Of a stretch of 64,000 bases of DNA, positions 37,215 to 46,343 are shown piece by piece. Source of the DNA: Alteromonas sp. M12 (GTDB lineage: Bacteria > Pseudomonadota > Gammaproteobacteria > Enterobacterales > Alteromonadaceae); the NCBI RefSeq assembly GCF_037478005.1, contig NZ_CP144164.1, positions 496,001 through 560,000 on the forward strand, given 5' to 3'. The position numbers and the translations under genes were made by a program. Each line of letters begins with the position of its first letter. The stretch's first letter is position 1. A model generated the notes under the pieces. That model did no database searches and was not told the DNA's origin. It saw only the letters and a program-made list of their open reading frames with translations.

Positions 37215-38366
37215 ATGAAACGTGCATTGGTTATGATTTTATGTTTGTTTACTTTACTGGCAAGTTCGTTGGCCAGTAGTGCTGAAAACCTTATACTCAT
37301 ATCCCTCGATGGGGTTCGCTGGCAAGATGTGTATCGAGGTTATGAACCTAAGTTGTACAGCGCAAATATTAACTCTGCTATTAAACAGCGCCAACTTGAA
37401 CAGTTTGGCGGTTCTTCTGCAAGTGAAAAAAGAACTAGGCTTATGCCGTTTCTTTGGTCGAAAATTGCAAATAGTGGGCTATTGCTGGGTAATCGAGATA
37501 TTAATTCTGCCATGACAGTAAACAATTCCATGTGGTTTTCATACCCTGGATATAACGAGCTATTAACCGGTAAAGCCGATCCAACGATTCGTGATAATGC
37601 AGCCAATAACAACAAAAACGTTACTTTTTTGGAATGGTTAAATCAACAACCAATTTATCAACATAAGGTTGCTGTATTCGGTAGTTGGGATGTATTTCCG
37701 GCAATCATTAATCGGCAACGAAGTGGATTGCCAATCAATGCTGGTTTTGAATCTGCAGACTGGCAAAATCTGTCAGAAAGAACCGAGTGGCTAAATCAAT
37801 TGCAACAAAATATACCTAGCCCATGGCATAACGTACGCTTGGATGCTTTTACAATGGGTTTTGCAGAAGAATATGTTGAACAATTTAAACCCAAAGTGTT
37901 GTATTTGGCTTTAGGTGAAACAGATGACTTTGCGCACAATGGCAGTTATTGGCAATATGTGGATGCACTACATCGTGCAGATAGCTTAATCGCAAATTTA
38001 TGGCAGAAGCTACAAAGTATGCCGGAATATGCAGGTAAGACTAATCTCATTATTACCACTGATCACGGGCGTGGTGAAACACTGAAAAGCTGGCCTCACC
38101 ATGGCAGCCCTGAAGCAGTAAAGGGTTATATTAATGCAGAAGCAGAGTTCAAAAATGGGATAGTGGGTTCAAACCAAATTTGGCTCGCTGCCATGGGGCC
38201 AGACGTAAAGCAAATGATGGCAAACGATCATCCATTAGGAGAGCAAAAAAACACGCAAAGATTTAGTTTGGACCAAGTTGCCGCTACAGCCCTTCGTTTG
38301 TTAAATATAAAGCCAGACCAATTTAATGATGACATTGGTAAAGCTATTGAGGTAAACCAGCAATGA
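37215..38366 (+). CDS. Exported alkaline-phosphatase-superfamily hydrolase
   Basis: Secreted protein of 383 residues with a signal peptide (about 1-23, ending SSA). Metal-binding motifs of the alkaline phosphatase/phosphodiesterase superfamily are visible: ISLDGVRW, the nucleophile region FSYPGYNELLTG, GETDDFAHNG and IITTDHGRG followed by a further HHGSPE. It probably cleaves phosphomonoesters or diesters in the periplasm. It overlaps the next gene by 4 nt (ATGA). Confidence 0.85.
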   Translation: MKRALVMILCLFTLLASSLASSAENLILISLDGVRWQDVYRGYEPKLYSANINSAIKQRQLEQFGGSSASEKRTRLMPFLWSKIANSGLLLGNRDINSAMTVNNSMWFSYPGYNELLTGKADPTIRDNAANNNKNVTFLEWLNQQPIYQHKVAVFGSWDVFPAIINRQRSGLPINAGFESADWQNLSERTEWLNQLQQNIPSPWHNVRLDAFTMGFAEEYVEQFKPKVLYLALGETDDFAHNGSYWQYVDALHRADSLIANLWQKLQSMPEYAGKTNLIITTDHGRGETLKSWPHHGSPEAVKGYINAEAEFKNGIVGSNQIWLAAMGPDVKQMMANDHPLGEQKNTQRFSLDQVAATALRLLNIKPDQFNDDIGKAIEVNQQ

Positions 38367-39427
38367 AAATCAATATTTATGCTGTTTGCTTGATTTTATT
38401 ATTGAGTTCTCATGGTTTTGTATTCGCCCAGCAAGCAACGACTAAACCTATCACCAAGATTTTATTTGGTTCTTGTGTGCATCAAGATAAACCACAACCT
38501 ATTTGGGCACCGATTAATCAACAAAAGCCAGATCTGTTTATGCTGTTAGGCGACAATATTTACGGTGATACAGAAGATATGCAGGTGTTAGCGGAAAAAT
38601 ACCAAAAACAAGCTAATGTTCCTGGCTTTAAACAATTAAGAGAAACGACGCCAGTGGTGGGAATCTGGGATGATCATGATTTTGGTGTAAATGATGGTGG
38701 TGCGGAATATCCTCAAAAGCAAGCATCCAAACAACTTATGCTAGATTATTTTAAAGAGCCTGATAATAGTCAAAGACGTAGTCGAGAAGATGGTGCTTAT
38801 ACTGCCTATATATACGGGCCGCTAGGACAGCAAGTACAGGTGATATTATTAGATTTGCGTTGGAATCGCAGTGCTCTTCATGCAGTATCGAAAACTCAAT
38901 ATGAAAAAATGAAATCACCTAATAACTTAGGCCCGTACGAGCCTGATCCTTCTGGTAAGGGCATGATGTTAGGTGAAACTCAGTGGCAATGGTTAGAAGA
39001 ACAATTAAAACAGCCTGCTGATTTACGTATTTTAGTGTCTAGTATCCAGTTTATTTCTGAATTTACTGGCTGGGAAAGCTGGGCTAATTTTCCGCACGAG
39101 CGTGAACGCATGCTTGCCTTACTAGATGAGTTGAATATCAAGAACTTGTTCGCTATCAGTGGTGATACACATTGGGGGGAATTGTCAGTAGATAAAACCG
39201 AAAAAGGACAATCTATATGGGAGCTGACTTCATCAGGTTTGACAGAAAGCTGGCATCAAATAAGTCCCAATGAACATCGACAAGGTCAAGCATTTATTGA
39301 TGCAAACTTTGGGCAAATTGATATTCAATGGCCTAACTCAAATGATACAAAAGATGAAATTAAGGTTAGCTTGAGTCTCAAAGACACTCAGGGTGACTTG
39401 TTATTACAACAACATTTATCATTTTAA
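38363..39427 (+). CDS. PhoD-like exported phosphatase/phosphodiesterase
   Basis: Exported metallophosphoesterase of 354 residues with a signal peptide (about 1-22, ending VFA). The PhoD pattern is complete: KILFGSCVHQD, LLGDNIYGDT, GIWDDHDFGVNDGG, VILLDLRWNR and ISGDTHWGE. PhoD enzymes release phosphate from phosphodiesters with Fe and Ca. Translationally coupled to the gene before, the pair probably supplies phosphate or a phosphate-free product to the receptor system. Confidence 0.9.
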   Translation: MKINIYAVCLILLLSSHGFVFAQQATTKPITKILFGSCVHQDKPQPIWAPINQQKPDLFMLLGDNIYGDTEDMQVLAEKYQKQANVPGFKQLRETTPVVGIWDDHDFGVNDGGAEYPQKQASKQLMLDYFKEPDNSQRRSREDGAYTAYIYGPLGQQVQVILLDLRWNRSALHAVSKTQYEKMKSPNNLGPYEPDPSGKGMMLGETQWQWLEEQLKQPADLRILVSSIQFISEFTGWESWANFPHERERMLALLDELNIKNLFAISGDTHWGELSVDKTEKGQSIWELTSSGLTESWHQISPNEHRQGQAFIDANFGQIDIQWPNSNDTKDEIKVSLSLKDTQGDLLLQQHLSF

Positions 39428-39526
39428 GATAAGGAATCTAGGTATTCAGCAACATACTGTTAATTGTGATTACCTTTTGCCATACTAAATTTTCGTTAAG
39501 ATCAACTAAGCACTAGAGTAAAGTTA

Positions 39527-40204
39527 ATGTGTGGCAGATTCGCAAATCATGTGGGGGCAATGCACGGTTGGGCAGATATTTTATCAGACTGGCCAGCGCA
39601 GGCTGAATTGGGCTTTAATATAGCCCCCACTCAAATGGCTCCTATTGTGACGCCAGATGGATGCGAGGTCTTTCGCTGGGGGTTGTTACCTAGTTGGGTG
39701 AAAACTGCGAATACTGAATTTTCCACTTTCAATGCACGGCTCAAAACTCTAAGTGAAAAGCCCTCATTTCGACATGCGTGGGAAACCGGACAACGCTGTA
39801 TTGTTCCAGCGTTAGGTTATTATGAATGGCGACAAGAAAATGGGCATAAACAAGCTTATTTTGTCTGTCGTAAAGACGGTAACCCGATTTTATTTGGTGG
39901 TTTATATGAGTCACCGAGAAAAGATGCCCCTGGTTCATTTACTATCATTACCCGTCCCTCAGAAGGTGAGTTACAACCTCTGCATCACGCCATGCCTTTG
40001 ATGTTCGATAGACAATTAGCTAAACAATGGTTTGACGCTGACCAAAACCTTTGTCAAAGCGAAGAGATAGCATGGTTACCTTACGCAGACGATTACAAGT
40101 ATTATCCGGTGTCTAGTCAAGTCAATAAAGTCGCCAACCAAGGCCCTGAGCTTATTCAAGAAACAGAGCCGGAAAGTCAAATTCAACAGGGTTTTGGCTT
40201 TTAA
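39527..40204 (+). CDS. SRAP-domain protein (YedK/HMCES family)
   Basis: Protein of 225 residues that forms a thiazolidine DNA-protein crosslink with abasic sites in single-stranded DNA, using Cys2 (MCGRF). Conserved features are NIAPTQ, the RWGLLPSW segment, FSTFNARLKTLSEKPSFRHAW, the ALGYYEWRQ Glu and the HHAMPLMF His. Complete and monocistronic. Confidence 0.93.
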   Translation: MCGRFANHVGAMHGWADILSDWPAQAELGFNIAPTQMAPIVTPDGCEVFRWGLLPSWVKTANTEFSTFNARLKTLSEKPSFRHAWETGQRCIVPALGYYEWRQENGHKQAYFVCRKDGNPILFGGLYESPRKDAPGSFTIITRPSEGELQPLHHAMPLMFDRQLAKQWFDADQNLCQSEEIAWLPYADDYKYYPVSSQVNKVANQGPELIQETEPESQIQQGFGF

Positions 40205-40244
40205 AAAAGGGGTGAGTTAATTATCGTTTCCCCCTTTATTTTTA
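40204..40244 (+). terminator. Likely terminator after SRAP gene
   Basis: AAAGGGG and CCCCTTT arms with a loop of about 18 nt, then ATTTTT. The loop is long, so strength is uncertain. Confidence 0.5.
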
Positions 40245-40297
40245 ACTCTTTACTACCCATCTATAGTTTATCTGGAATACATTGTAATGATTGGTAA

Positions 40298-40585
40298 ATG
40301 GACATACTCAGTGAAGCAGGAAACTATCGAAAGGAACTTATTGGGCTAACAGCGATGCTCATATTTCCTATGCTTTTCATTGTTTTGAGCAAACTTATTA
40401 AGTGGGCAAAAAGAAACTCTAAAGGCGCCTTTGTTTTTTTAGCCATATTTCCTCTTATTTCGCTGTTTCCAATTCCCCCTTCGGCAACTGAAAGCCTAGA
40501 TAAACAAAAACGCGAGCAAATTAAACGCGGTGAAGAATCCGGCGATCCTCCTGATGATATGAACGTAGATCATCAAGAACAATGA
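40298..40585 (+). CDS. Small membrane protein, unknown
   Basis: A 95-residue open frame with two hydrophobic segments (about 16-33 and 44-60) joined by a basic loop KLIKWAKRNSKG, and a highly charged hydrophilic C-terminus (EQIKRGEESGDPPDDMN). The ribosome-binding site is weak and I recognise no family. The amino-acid composition and topology are coherent enough to call it. Confidence 0.5.
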   Translation: MDILSEAGNYRKELIGLTAMLIFPMLFIVLSKLIKWAKRNSKGAFVFLAIFPLISLFPIPPSATESLDKQKREQIKRGEESGDPPDDMNVDHQEQ

Positions 40586-40691
40586 ACGTTCGAAACTAAA
40601 AGGCGTCTAACATCGTTAAGAAAACTGCCTCGTCGGCATTATGTTAGAGATACTATTGTTATTGGTTTGATATGAATCAAAGAGGTGTTAA

Positions 40692-41276
40692 ATGTGGGAT
40701 GAAAGATACGCTGACAAAGACTATGCTTATGGCAAAGAGCCGAATACTTTTTTAGCAGAAAATTATCAAGCTATTCCACAAGGTCGGGTTTTGAGTTTGG
40801 CTGAAGGAGAGGGCCGTAACGCGGTATTTCTTGCTCAAAAAGGGTATTCAGTTACGGCAGTAGATGGCTCTGAAGTAGGCTTGAAAAAGGCTGAAATGTT
40901 GGCAAAAGAAAAGGGGGTTGAAATAGAGCTAATTCATGCTGATCTAGCCGAGTTCTATATTGGTGAAGATATATGGGATGGCATTATTTCTATATTCTGT
41001 CCATTGCCTACCGAATTACGCAGCCATGTATACAAAAACGCGGTTAATGGGCTCAAAGCTGGTGGTGTGTTTTTGCTAGAAGCTTATACTCCCGAACAGT
41101 TAAAGCATGCGACCGGAGGCGGAAAATCGATTGATTCAATGACCACTAAAGAGTCGTTGCTATCGGATCTCGGAAGGCTGAATTTCAGCCAATTACAAGA
41201 AATAGAACGAGACGTTATCGAGGGGATATACCACACTGGTAAAGGGGCTGTGATACAGGCAGTCGCAACTAAATAA
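40692..41276 (+). CDS. Class I SAM-dependent methyltransferase
   Basis: A 194-residue methyltransferase. The N-terminus MWDERYADKDYAYGKEPNTFL and motif I VLSLAEGEGRNAVFLAQKG, followed by VTAVDGSEVGLKKAEMLA, are typical of the TehB/small-methyltransferase group. Substrate not predictable. AGAGGTG provides a ribosome-binding site. An 8-bp inverted repeat TCTAACAT/ATGTTAGA lies in the leader (near 40607-40651). Confidence 0.85.
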   Translation: MWDERYADKDYAYGKEPNTFLAENYQAIPQGRVLSLAEGEGRNAVFLAQKGYSVTAVDGSEVGLKKAEMLAKEKGVEIELIHADLAEFYIGEDIWDGIISIFCPLPTELRSHVYKNAVNGLKAGGVFLLEAYTPEQLKHATGGGKSIDSMTTKESLLSDLGRLNFSQLQEIERDVIEGIYHTGKGAVIQAVATK

Positions 41277-41356
41277 GGCACACATTTAACAACTGTTGTT
41301 AGCGCTGTTTGCGTCTGCCACAGGTCATGATTTGATAAAATTTGGAGATTATGTGA

Positions 41357-41797
41357 ATGAAAGATTTACCCCATCAATATACTGTAATTGCTCAAGGCAA
41401 TGTATCTGGCAGTTTAACTGCGAAATGCGAAAACTTGCCAGATATTGACGTAGCCCCACCTTCACAGTTTGGTGGAGCAGGTGATAAATGGTCCCCAGAA
41501 GATCTTTTTATGGCCTCAATTGCAAACTGTTTTGTTTTATCATTTCGTGCGATAGCTAGAGTAGCGAAGTTAGAGTGGCATTCGATTGAATGTTCATCAG
41601 AGGGTGAGTTAGACAAGCTTGATGGCAAAATTCAGTTCACTAAAGTCAAATCAAAAGTCAGACTGGTTATTCCAAGCACCGAAAACAAAGATAATGCAGA
41701 AAGATTACTGATTAAATCAGATGAAAAATGCCTCATTCGTAATTCGATTTCCTGTAGTACCAGTATTGAGTGTGAAATCATATACGGCGACGAATAG
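41357..41797 (+). CDS. OsmC/Ohr-family peroxiredoxin-like protein
   Basis: A 146-residue protein of the OsmC superfamily. The two catalytic cysteines are seen in SIANCFVLSFRAIA and NSISCSTSIEC, and GGAGDKWSPEDLFMAS is the family signature. Such proteins reduce organic hydroperoxides. The start is ATG 41357 with GGAG upstream. Confidence 0.85.
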   Translation: MKDLPHQYTVIAQGNVSGSLTAKCENLPDIDVAPPSQFGGAGDKWSPEDLFMASIANCFVLSFRAIARVAKLEWHSIECSSEGELDKLDGKIQFTKVKSKVRLVIPSTENKDNAERLLIKSDEKCLIRNSISCSTSIECEIIYGDE

Positions 41798-41807
41798 TAG
41801 AGAAGCA

Positions 41808-41845
41808 AAAAAGGCGCAGAGTTAATTCACTTTGCGTCTTTTTTA
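41808..41845 (+). terminator. Terminator after OsmC gene
   Basis: AAGGCGCAGAG and CTTTGCGTCTT arms with wobble pairs, followed by TTTTTT, directly upstream of the next gene. Confidence 0.65.
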
Positions 41846-41859
41846 TTGGAGTTTAAGGT

Positions 41860-42519
41860 ATGAAGTTTTTGGTTTTTTTGGGGACTGTGCGTAATAGTAC
41901 TCCCCCTAAACCTGCGCGTCTTGGCGAGCGAGTATGTAAAGCCTGCATAGCATGTTTAAACCATCGCTACGCGGCGCATACATTTGAGCTGGTGGATGCA
42001 CTGGATTACCCGTTGCAGCCTGTTTTCAAGCCGCACTTTGCTTATTCTAGAAGCCAAGCGCCTACTGAGCTCAATCAGTTAGCCGACAAAATTCAATCAA
42101 GTGATGGTTACATCATGATAAGCCCTGAATATAATCATTCTATGAGTCCGGCATTGGCCAACCTGCTAAACCACTTTGGTAGCTCTATATTTTCCTATAA
42201 ACCCAGTGCAATAGTCACCTATTCTGCCGGGCAATGGGGAGGTATGCGCGCAGCAGTGGGAATGCGCACTTTTCTTGCTGAATTAGGTTGCCTGCCTGTT
42301 TCGGCTATGATTCATGTGCCCAAAGCGCAAGACGTATTCTCTGAGGATGGTTCGCCACAAATCGGCGAAGACCAAGAATCATGGTTTAATTACTTTGCTC
42401 GCACCTTCAATCAATTAATTTGGTGGGCAGAAGCGGCCAATCTGCATCGAGCTCAAATTGACCCTCACAATATGGTGAAGGACTTTAAAACAAACCCTTC
42501 CCAGCGCAATGCACCTTAG
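41860..42519 (+). CDS. NADPH-dependent FMN reductase-like flavoprotein
   Basis: Flavodoxin-fold protein of 219 residues. The phosphate loop LGTVRNSTPPK, the flavin-contact SPEYNHSMSPALANLLNH and the AGQWGGMRA segment identify the NADPH-dependent FMN reductase (ArsH/ChrR-like) family. Its role could be quinone, chromate or azo reduction. GGAG lies before the ATG. Confidence 0.85.
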   Translation: MKFLVFLGTVRNSTPPKPARLGERVCKACIACLNHRYAAHTFELVDALDYPLQPVFKPHFAYSRSQAPTELNQLADKIQSSDGYIMISPEYNHSMSPALANLLNHFGSSIFSYKPSAIVTYSAGQWGGMRAAVGMRTFLAELGCLPVSAMIHVPKAQDVFSEDGSPQIGEDQESWFNYFARTFNQLIWWAEAANLHRAQIDPHNMVKDFKTNPSQRNAP

Positions 42520-42650
42520 TCTGTTTATTAAGCTTTTAGGAATTGCTTGTTAGATACTGATACAGCATCTAAACTCTGCACAATCAATGTTCAAAGGGCT
42601 TTTTGGTGATAATTCAGGTTATTCCAAATAAACAATAAGGATATGCCAGC

Positions 42651-43067
42651 ATGTTAAGCTCAACAGCAAGTTGTCTTTGTAAAGCGGTGACAATTACCGC
42701 AAATGAAATTAATCCGAAGTTTACAGTATGTCATTGTGATTCATGCAGAGGCTGGGGCGGAGGACCTTTTTTTGCGGTGCAGTGTGGTAAAAATGTCACT
42801 ATAGAAGGGCTTGATAAGGTAAAAATGTATCAATCATCAACCTGGGCTTCCCGTGGCTTTTGCGCTGAATGTGGTACCCATTTGTTTTTTAAATTCAGTC
42901 AAACTGGTGATTACAATATGCCAATTGGCATCTTTCACCAACTCGATGGGTTAGAAATGGATATGCAGTATTTCAGTGATCAACGTCCGAATTATTATTG
43001 TTTTTCTAATCAGACTAAAGAACTCAGCAGAGCTGAAATAATGGATTATTTTGCGAAAAATCCATAA
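42651..43067 (+). CDS. GFA-family (CENP-V) zinc protein
   Basis: A 138-residue protein of the glutathione-dependent formaldehyde-activating family. Zinc ligands are CLCK near the N-terminus, CHCDSC in the middle and CAECGTH in the C-terminal half. AAGGAT precedes the ATG by 8 nt. The enzymatic role of such single-domain members is mostly unknown. Confidence 0.85.
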   Translation: MLSSTASCLCKAVTITANEINPKFTVCHCDSCRGWGGGPFFAVQCGKNVTIEGLDKVKMYQSSTWASRGFCAECGTHLFFKFSQTGDYNMPIGIFHQLDGLEMDMQYFSDQRPNYYCFSNQTKELSRAEIMDYFAKNP

Positions 43068-43140
43068 AAATATCGATTAAAAGCGAGTTTGCACAGAAAA
43101 TATGCAAAAAGCGGTTTTTTAGTTTTCGTTTCATATTTGA

Positions 43141-43434
43141 AGACACATTAACGACTATGGTGTTTTCGATTATGAAAACGCGAATGACGTTTTGCCTCAA
43201 AACAATGCCGTACTGTTCGCCGTGCCTAGGTGAGACACACAATATACTTCCACTGCTTTTGTTGACTGGGATTTAACCTGCGACCTAGCAAGTAATCACA
43301 TTGGCTGCGCAGGTTAAAATGGCAGTTTTTTGCTAGATTTTACTGACACATCATTAGGCACGGGAAACAGCGTTTAGGTTGCTGGCATTGACTTTTTAAC
43401 CTTGGATTCCCTTCATACACTGCCATCGTGCCTT
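43141..43434 (+). pseudogene. Possible decayed coding stretch
   Basis: One frame reads protein-like sequence broken by three stops: NDYGVFDYENANDVLPQNN, a TGA near 43228, then TSTAFVDWDLTCDLASNHIGC, a TAA near 43309, then NGSFLLDFTDTSLGTG, a TAG near 43375, then VAGIDFLTLDS. The composition (D, N, T, G rich) resembles exported proteins. No start or ribosome-binding site is left. I cannot name the ancestor, and chance cannot be ruled out. Confidence 0.3.
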
Positions 43435-43499
43435 ATGGTGCATCCAGTGATTGACAGTCAACAAGATATTTGTGTCCAGAATTGGCTCTATTTTATATT

Positions 43500-44393
43500 T
43501 TATATTTTACATTTGAGTTGAGTCGCTAATATTGATGACCAATTTGACTCTTCTGAAAAATTATTAGCCAGTCCATCTGGGTTTTCTTCAGTGAGTTTTT
43601 TAACACCATGCTCTATCATATAATCTGGAATGTACTGGGGTTTTCCAAGGTTTTGTATGAAGTCGCAAGCTGCCTGCATTGACTCTGGGGATTCAATAAA
43701 CGCCGTAAGTTTTTGTTGAAACTTATCTTGTTCAAGGGCTGTGAGTGACCAGATTGAGTGTTTCTGAATAATATTAATCGCCTGATGTGCAGTTGCATCA
43801 ACAACTCTCTTAGAATCATAAATTCCGTAAGCACTGGCTAGTACATAATTGTAAATTGCGAGCTCGTCTTCACCATCGATAATGCACTGTTTAATTGAAG
43901 GGTATAAATCAACGGGGCTGATAGTCTGGTTTAGCGAGTTTTTATCGATACATACAGTTGCTAGTTTAGGGGCTAAATAGGTAGGAAGTGCGTCTACTTT
44001 TTCGGTTTTTTCACTTGGTGTGCAAGATAATATTGGTTCTTCCCTGAGCACTTTTACTTCCCATTCGTCGGCTATACTATTACTGTGTTGCGCGGTAACC
44101 ACATATCTCATACATTCCTTCGCATCCAAAGGTAACATACGCAGCTCTGTTACTTTGCTCCTGACATTTTTAGTAGTGGCTAAGTTGATATAGTGAAATC
44201 CAGGTTTGACGTTTTTAACCTGTGTGCCGACTTCCATTTTTCCATCAATTGAGACAATGGTAACGTCATAGTTGTCCAAATCAGATGCTTGGCTTCGGGT
44301 GCCATCGATAACTGCATACGGCTTAGACGCGCATCCGCCCAGCACTACTAGCGCAATTAGAAAAAAGCACTTTTGTAGACTTTGATACTTCAT
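43500..44393 (-). CDS. Lipoprotein of unknown function
   Basis: A 297-residue lipoprotein; LVVLGGC gives a lipidated Cys at 21. The first half (about 25-125) is beta-rich and contains VSIDGKMEV and GFHYINLATT, resembling small domains of envelope lipoproteins; the second half (about 150-297) is helical and may contain short repeats (AIYNYVLASAYGIYDSKRVVDAT). No family is recognised. It stands alone. Confidence 0.75.
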   Translation of the reverse strand: MKYQSLQKCFFLIALVVLGGCASKPYAVIDGTRSQASDLDNYDVTIVSIDGKMEVGTQVKNVKPGFHYINLATTKNVRSKVTELRMLPLDAKECMRYVVTAQHSNSIADEWEVKVLREEPILSCTPSEKTEKVDALPTYLAPKLATVCIDKNSLNQTISPVDLYPSIKQCIIDGEDELAIYNYVLASAYGIYDSKRVVDATAHQAINIIQKHSIWSLTALEQDKFQQKLTAFIESPESMQAACDFIQNLGKPQYIPDYMIEHGVKKLTEENPDGLANNFSEESNWSSILATQLKCKI

Positions 44394-44730
44394 TTTATAT
44401 CCCTATTTTTTCTATTCCATTATTACTAACAGTTAAAAGCCATTTACATCTAGGCTAATTATGTTTGTTAACCTATGATTAAACTATAACATCGAGGAAT
44501 AGTACTAAGTCAAATTCGCTAGGTATTTTGGCAAGGAGATTCTATGCTCATTGAGATTTAAAAAGGTATAGTTAACCGAGATATTTTCAGTCAGTTGTGA
44601 CTTGTGGTTAACAGGGTTATCGTATTGCATGTTTATCCCCTTTATTTTAAAACCAAACAAATCTAATGGTCTCAATTTGAAAATAGTCGGCTATATATAA
44701 CCTAGCAATTATAAAAAGGTGAAAATTATA
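44394..44730. other. Intergenic region upstream of PPK2 gene
   Basis: About 340 bp between divergent genes. It is AT-rich. I see no convincing small open frame and no strong promoter match. It probably holds the promoters of both flanking genes. Confidence 0.35.
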
Positions 44731-45504
44731 ATGAGTTCCTCATCGATGAAACATAAAGAATATAAAAGTATTCTGCGTGATCTTCAGATTCAATTAGTCA
44801 AACTTCAGAATCATATTATCAACAATAATTTGCGGCTTTTGGTTATTTTTGAAGGTAGAGACTCTGCTGGAAAAGACGGAATTATTAAACGAATTACAGA
44901 GCATTTGAGCCCACGAGACACTCGAGTAGTTGCCCTGGGAAAACCGTCAGATCGCGAAGTAAATTCATGGTACTTTCAGCGCTACGTGAGTCATCTTCCT
45001 TGTGCTCAAGAAATGGTTTTGATGAATCGAAGTTGGTACAACCGAGCTGGGGTTGAGCGGGTAATGGGGTTCTGTAGCGAAGCTGAGTATCAACATTTTA
45101 TGCAGACAGTTATTCAGTTTGAACGCATGTTGATAGAGTCGGGGATTCACATTGTTAAATATTATTTGGATATATCTAAACAAGAGCAAATTGCCAGATT
45201 AGACGACAGACATACAAATCCGCTAAAACAATGGAAAATCAGCCCCATTGACGAAGTTGCGGTTGCCAAATGGGACGAGTATAGCGAAGCGCGTAATGAA
45301 ATGCTTAATCGCAGCCATAGTGACACTACACCTTGGTATGTGGTGAGTGCTGATGATAAAAAACAAGCCAGAATAAATGTGATTCGTCATTTGTTGTCAA
45401 TTATCGATTACAAAAATAACCTCAACGAAAACAGTAAAGTTGACGGAAATGTGGTCTTTCAGTTTGAACCGCAAAACTTGCACAATGGTAAAATTAGCAG
45501 CTAG
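44731..45504 (+). CDS. ppk2: Polyphosphate kinase 2 family protein
   Basis: A 257-residue enzyme that uses polyphosphate to phosphorylate nucleotides. Walker A is FEGRDSAGKDG, the lid region contains RDTRVVALGKPSDRE, Walker B is MNRSWYNRAGVERVMGF, and HLPCAQEMVL matches the PPK2 core. Single-domain length fits class I or III. ATG 44731 is chosen because AAGGTGA lies 8 nt upstream. Confidence 0.92.
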   Translation: MSSSSMKHKEYKSILRDLQIQLVKLQNHIINNNLRLLVIFEGRDSAGKDGIIKRITEHLSPRDTRVVALGKPSDREVNSWYFQRYVSHLPCAQEMVLMNRSWYNRAGVERVMGFCSEAEYQHFMQTVIQFERMLIESGIHIVKYYLDISKQEQIARLDDRHTNPLKQWKISPIDEVAVAKWDEYSEARNEMLNRSHSDTTPWYVVSADDKKQARINVIRHLLSIIDYKNNLNENSKVDGNVVFQFEPQNLHNGKISS

Positions 45505-45701
45505 TCAGAAATGCAATGGTGAAAAATTGCAGTCAATATTTTTAATTTTTGATAGATCTTTGATTGTTTGGCTTCAAGCGTTGGCTAAGGAAACTGGGTG
45601 TTGAGATCGTTAAATTCAAGAGAAAAAATTGCATACCGAAAATCATTTTAGGATTGGATGTTGAGCAAATATAGGCGATTTTGGCTACCTGTGTGCACTA
45701 A
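45505..45701. other. Intergenic stretch without a recognised gene
   Basis: With the next entry this makes about 345 bp between PPK2 and the DoxX gene. The segment is AT-rich; I see no ribosome-binding site followed by a coherent frame, and no terminator with a strong T-run. Confidence 0.35.
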
Positions 45702-45824
45702 TATGACGGTTCTTTTCAAAGTGAGAAACTTGCTATACAAACTCGATTAAGCGCTGCAGATCGATATCATGAAGAAGCGGGATTAGACCGCCTCTGTGAA
45801 AAACATGAACGTCAGACGCAATAG
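45702..45824 (+). pseudogene. Possible C-terminal gene remnant
   Basis: A 40-codon frame ends in TAG and reads YDGSFQSEKLAIQTRLSAAD, then RYHEEAGLDRLCEKHERQTQ. It is protein-like (charged, helical) but has no start codon with a ribosome-binding site, and an in-frame TAA sits directly before it. It could be the 3' remnant of a lost gene. Confidence 0.3.
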
Positions 45825-45849
45825 TAAAGTCTTTCATGCTCTAGCCGTT

Positions 45850-46206
45850 CTATTCAGAAAGCTCTTGTTTGCGATTAATTATGATAGTGACCAATAATAA
45901 TGATAAAACAATTGCGGGAATAGCATTGGCAACCGCATCATAAACCACGTGAAAATAAATTGCCCCAAGCATAATAACTAGCAAACCACTTGCAGCGTAA
46001 ACACTTAGCTTTTTAAACCAGATCCCAATAGCCCCTACTAATTCACTTGCACCAATAAAATAACCGAACCAGATAGGTAACCCCATTGCTGCGAAGGATA
46101 AGTGCAATTGTTCAACTCCAGCCAATTTAGCCAATCCAGCCGCTGCAAAGGCAAAAGAAGCTAAACCAACTGATACCAGCATCGTAAATTTTGTAACTTT
46201 TTTCAT
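45850..46206 (-). CDS. DoxX-family membrane protein
   Basis: A 118-residue protein with four hydrophobic segments and the DoxX pattern ASFAFAAAGLAKLAGVEQ, LPIWFGYFIGASELVGAIGIW. Family members are small inner-membrane proteins linked to quinone or redox metabolism. It is divergent from a LysR regulator with 137 nt between the starts, the usual arrangement for a LysR target. Confidence 0.85.
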   Translation of the reverse strand: MKKVTKFTMLVSVGLASFAFAAAGLAKLAGVEQLHLSFAAMGLPIWFGYFIGASELVGAIGIWFKKLSVYAASGLLVIMLGAIYFHVVYDAVANAIPAIVLSLLLVTIIINRKQELSE

Positions 46207-46343
46207 AATTCAATTCCTATTTTTTGAGGTTATCTAAACAACTGCTTAGTTAATGAATTAAGAATAATCGAATAGCTACTTAATAAATATTGAATGTTTT
46301 TAATGAAGTTATAAACTAATACTTTATGTTTTAGAGTGTGAAT

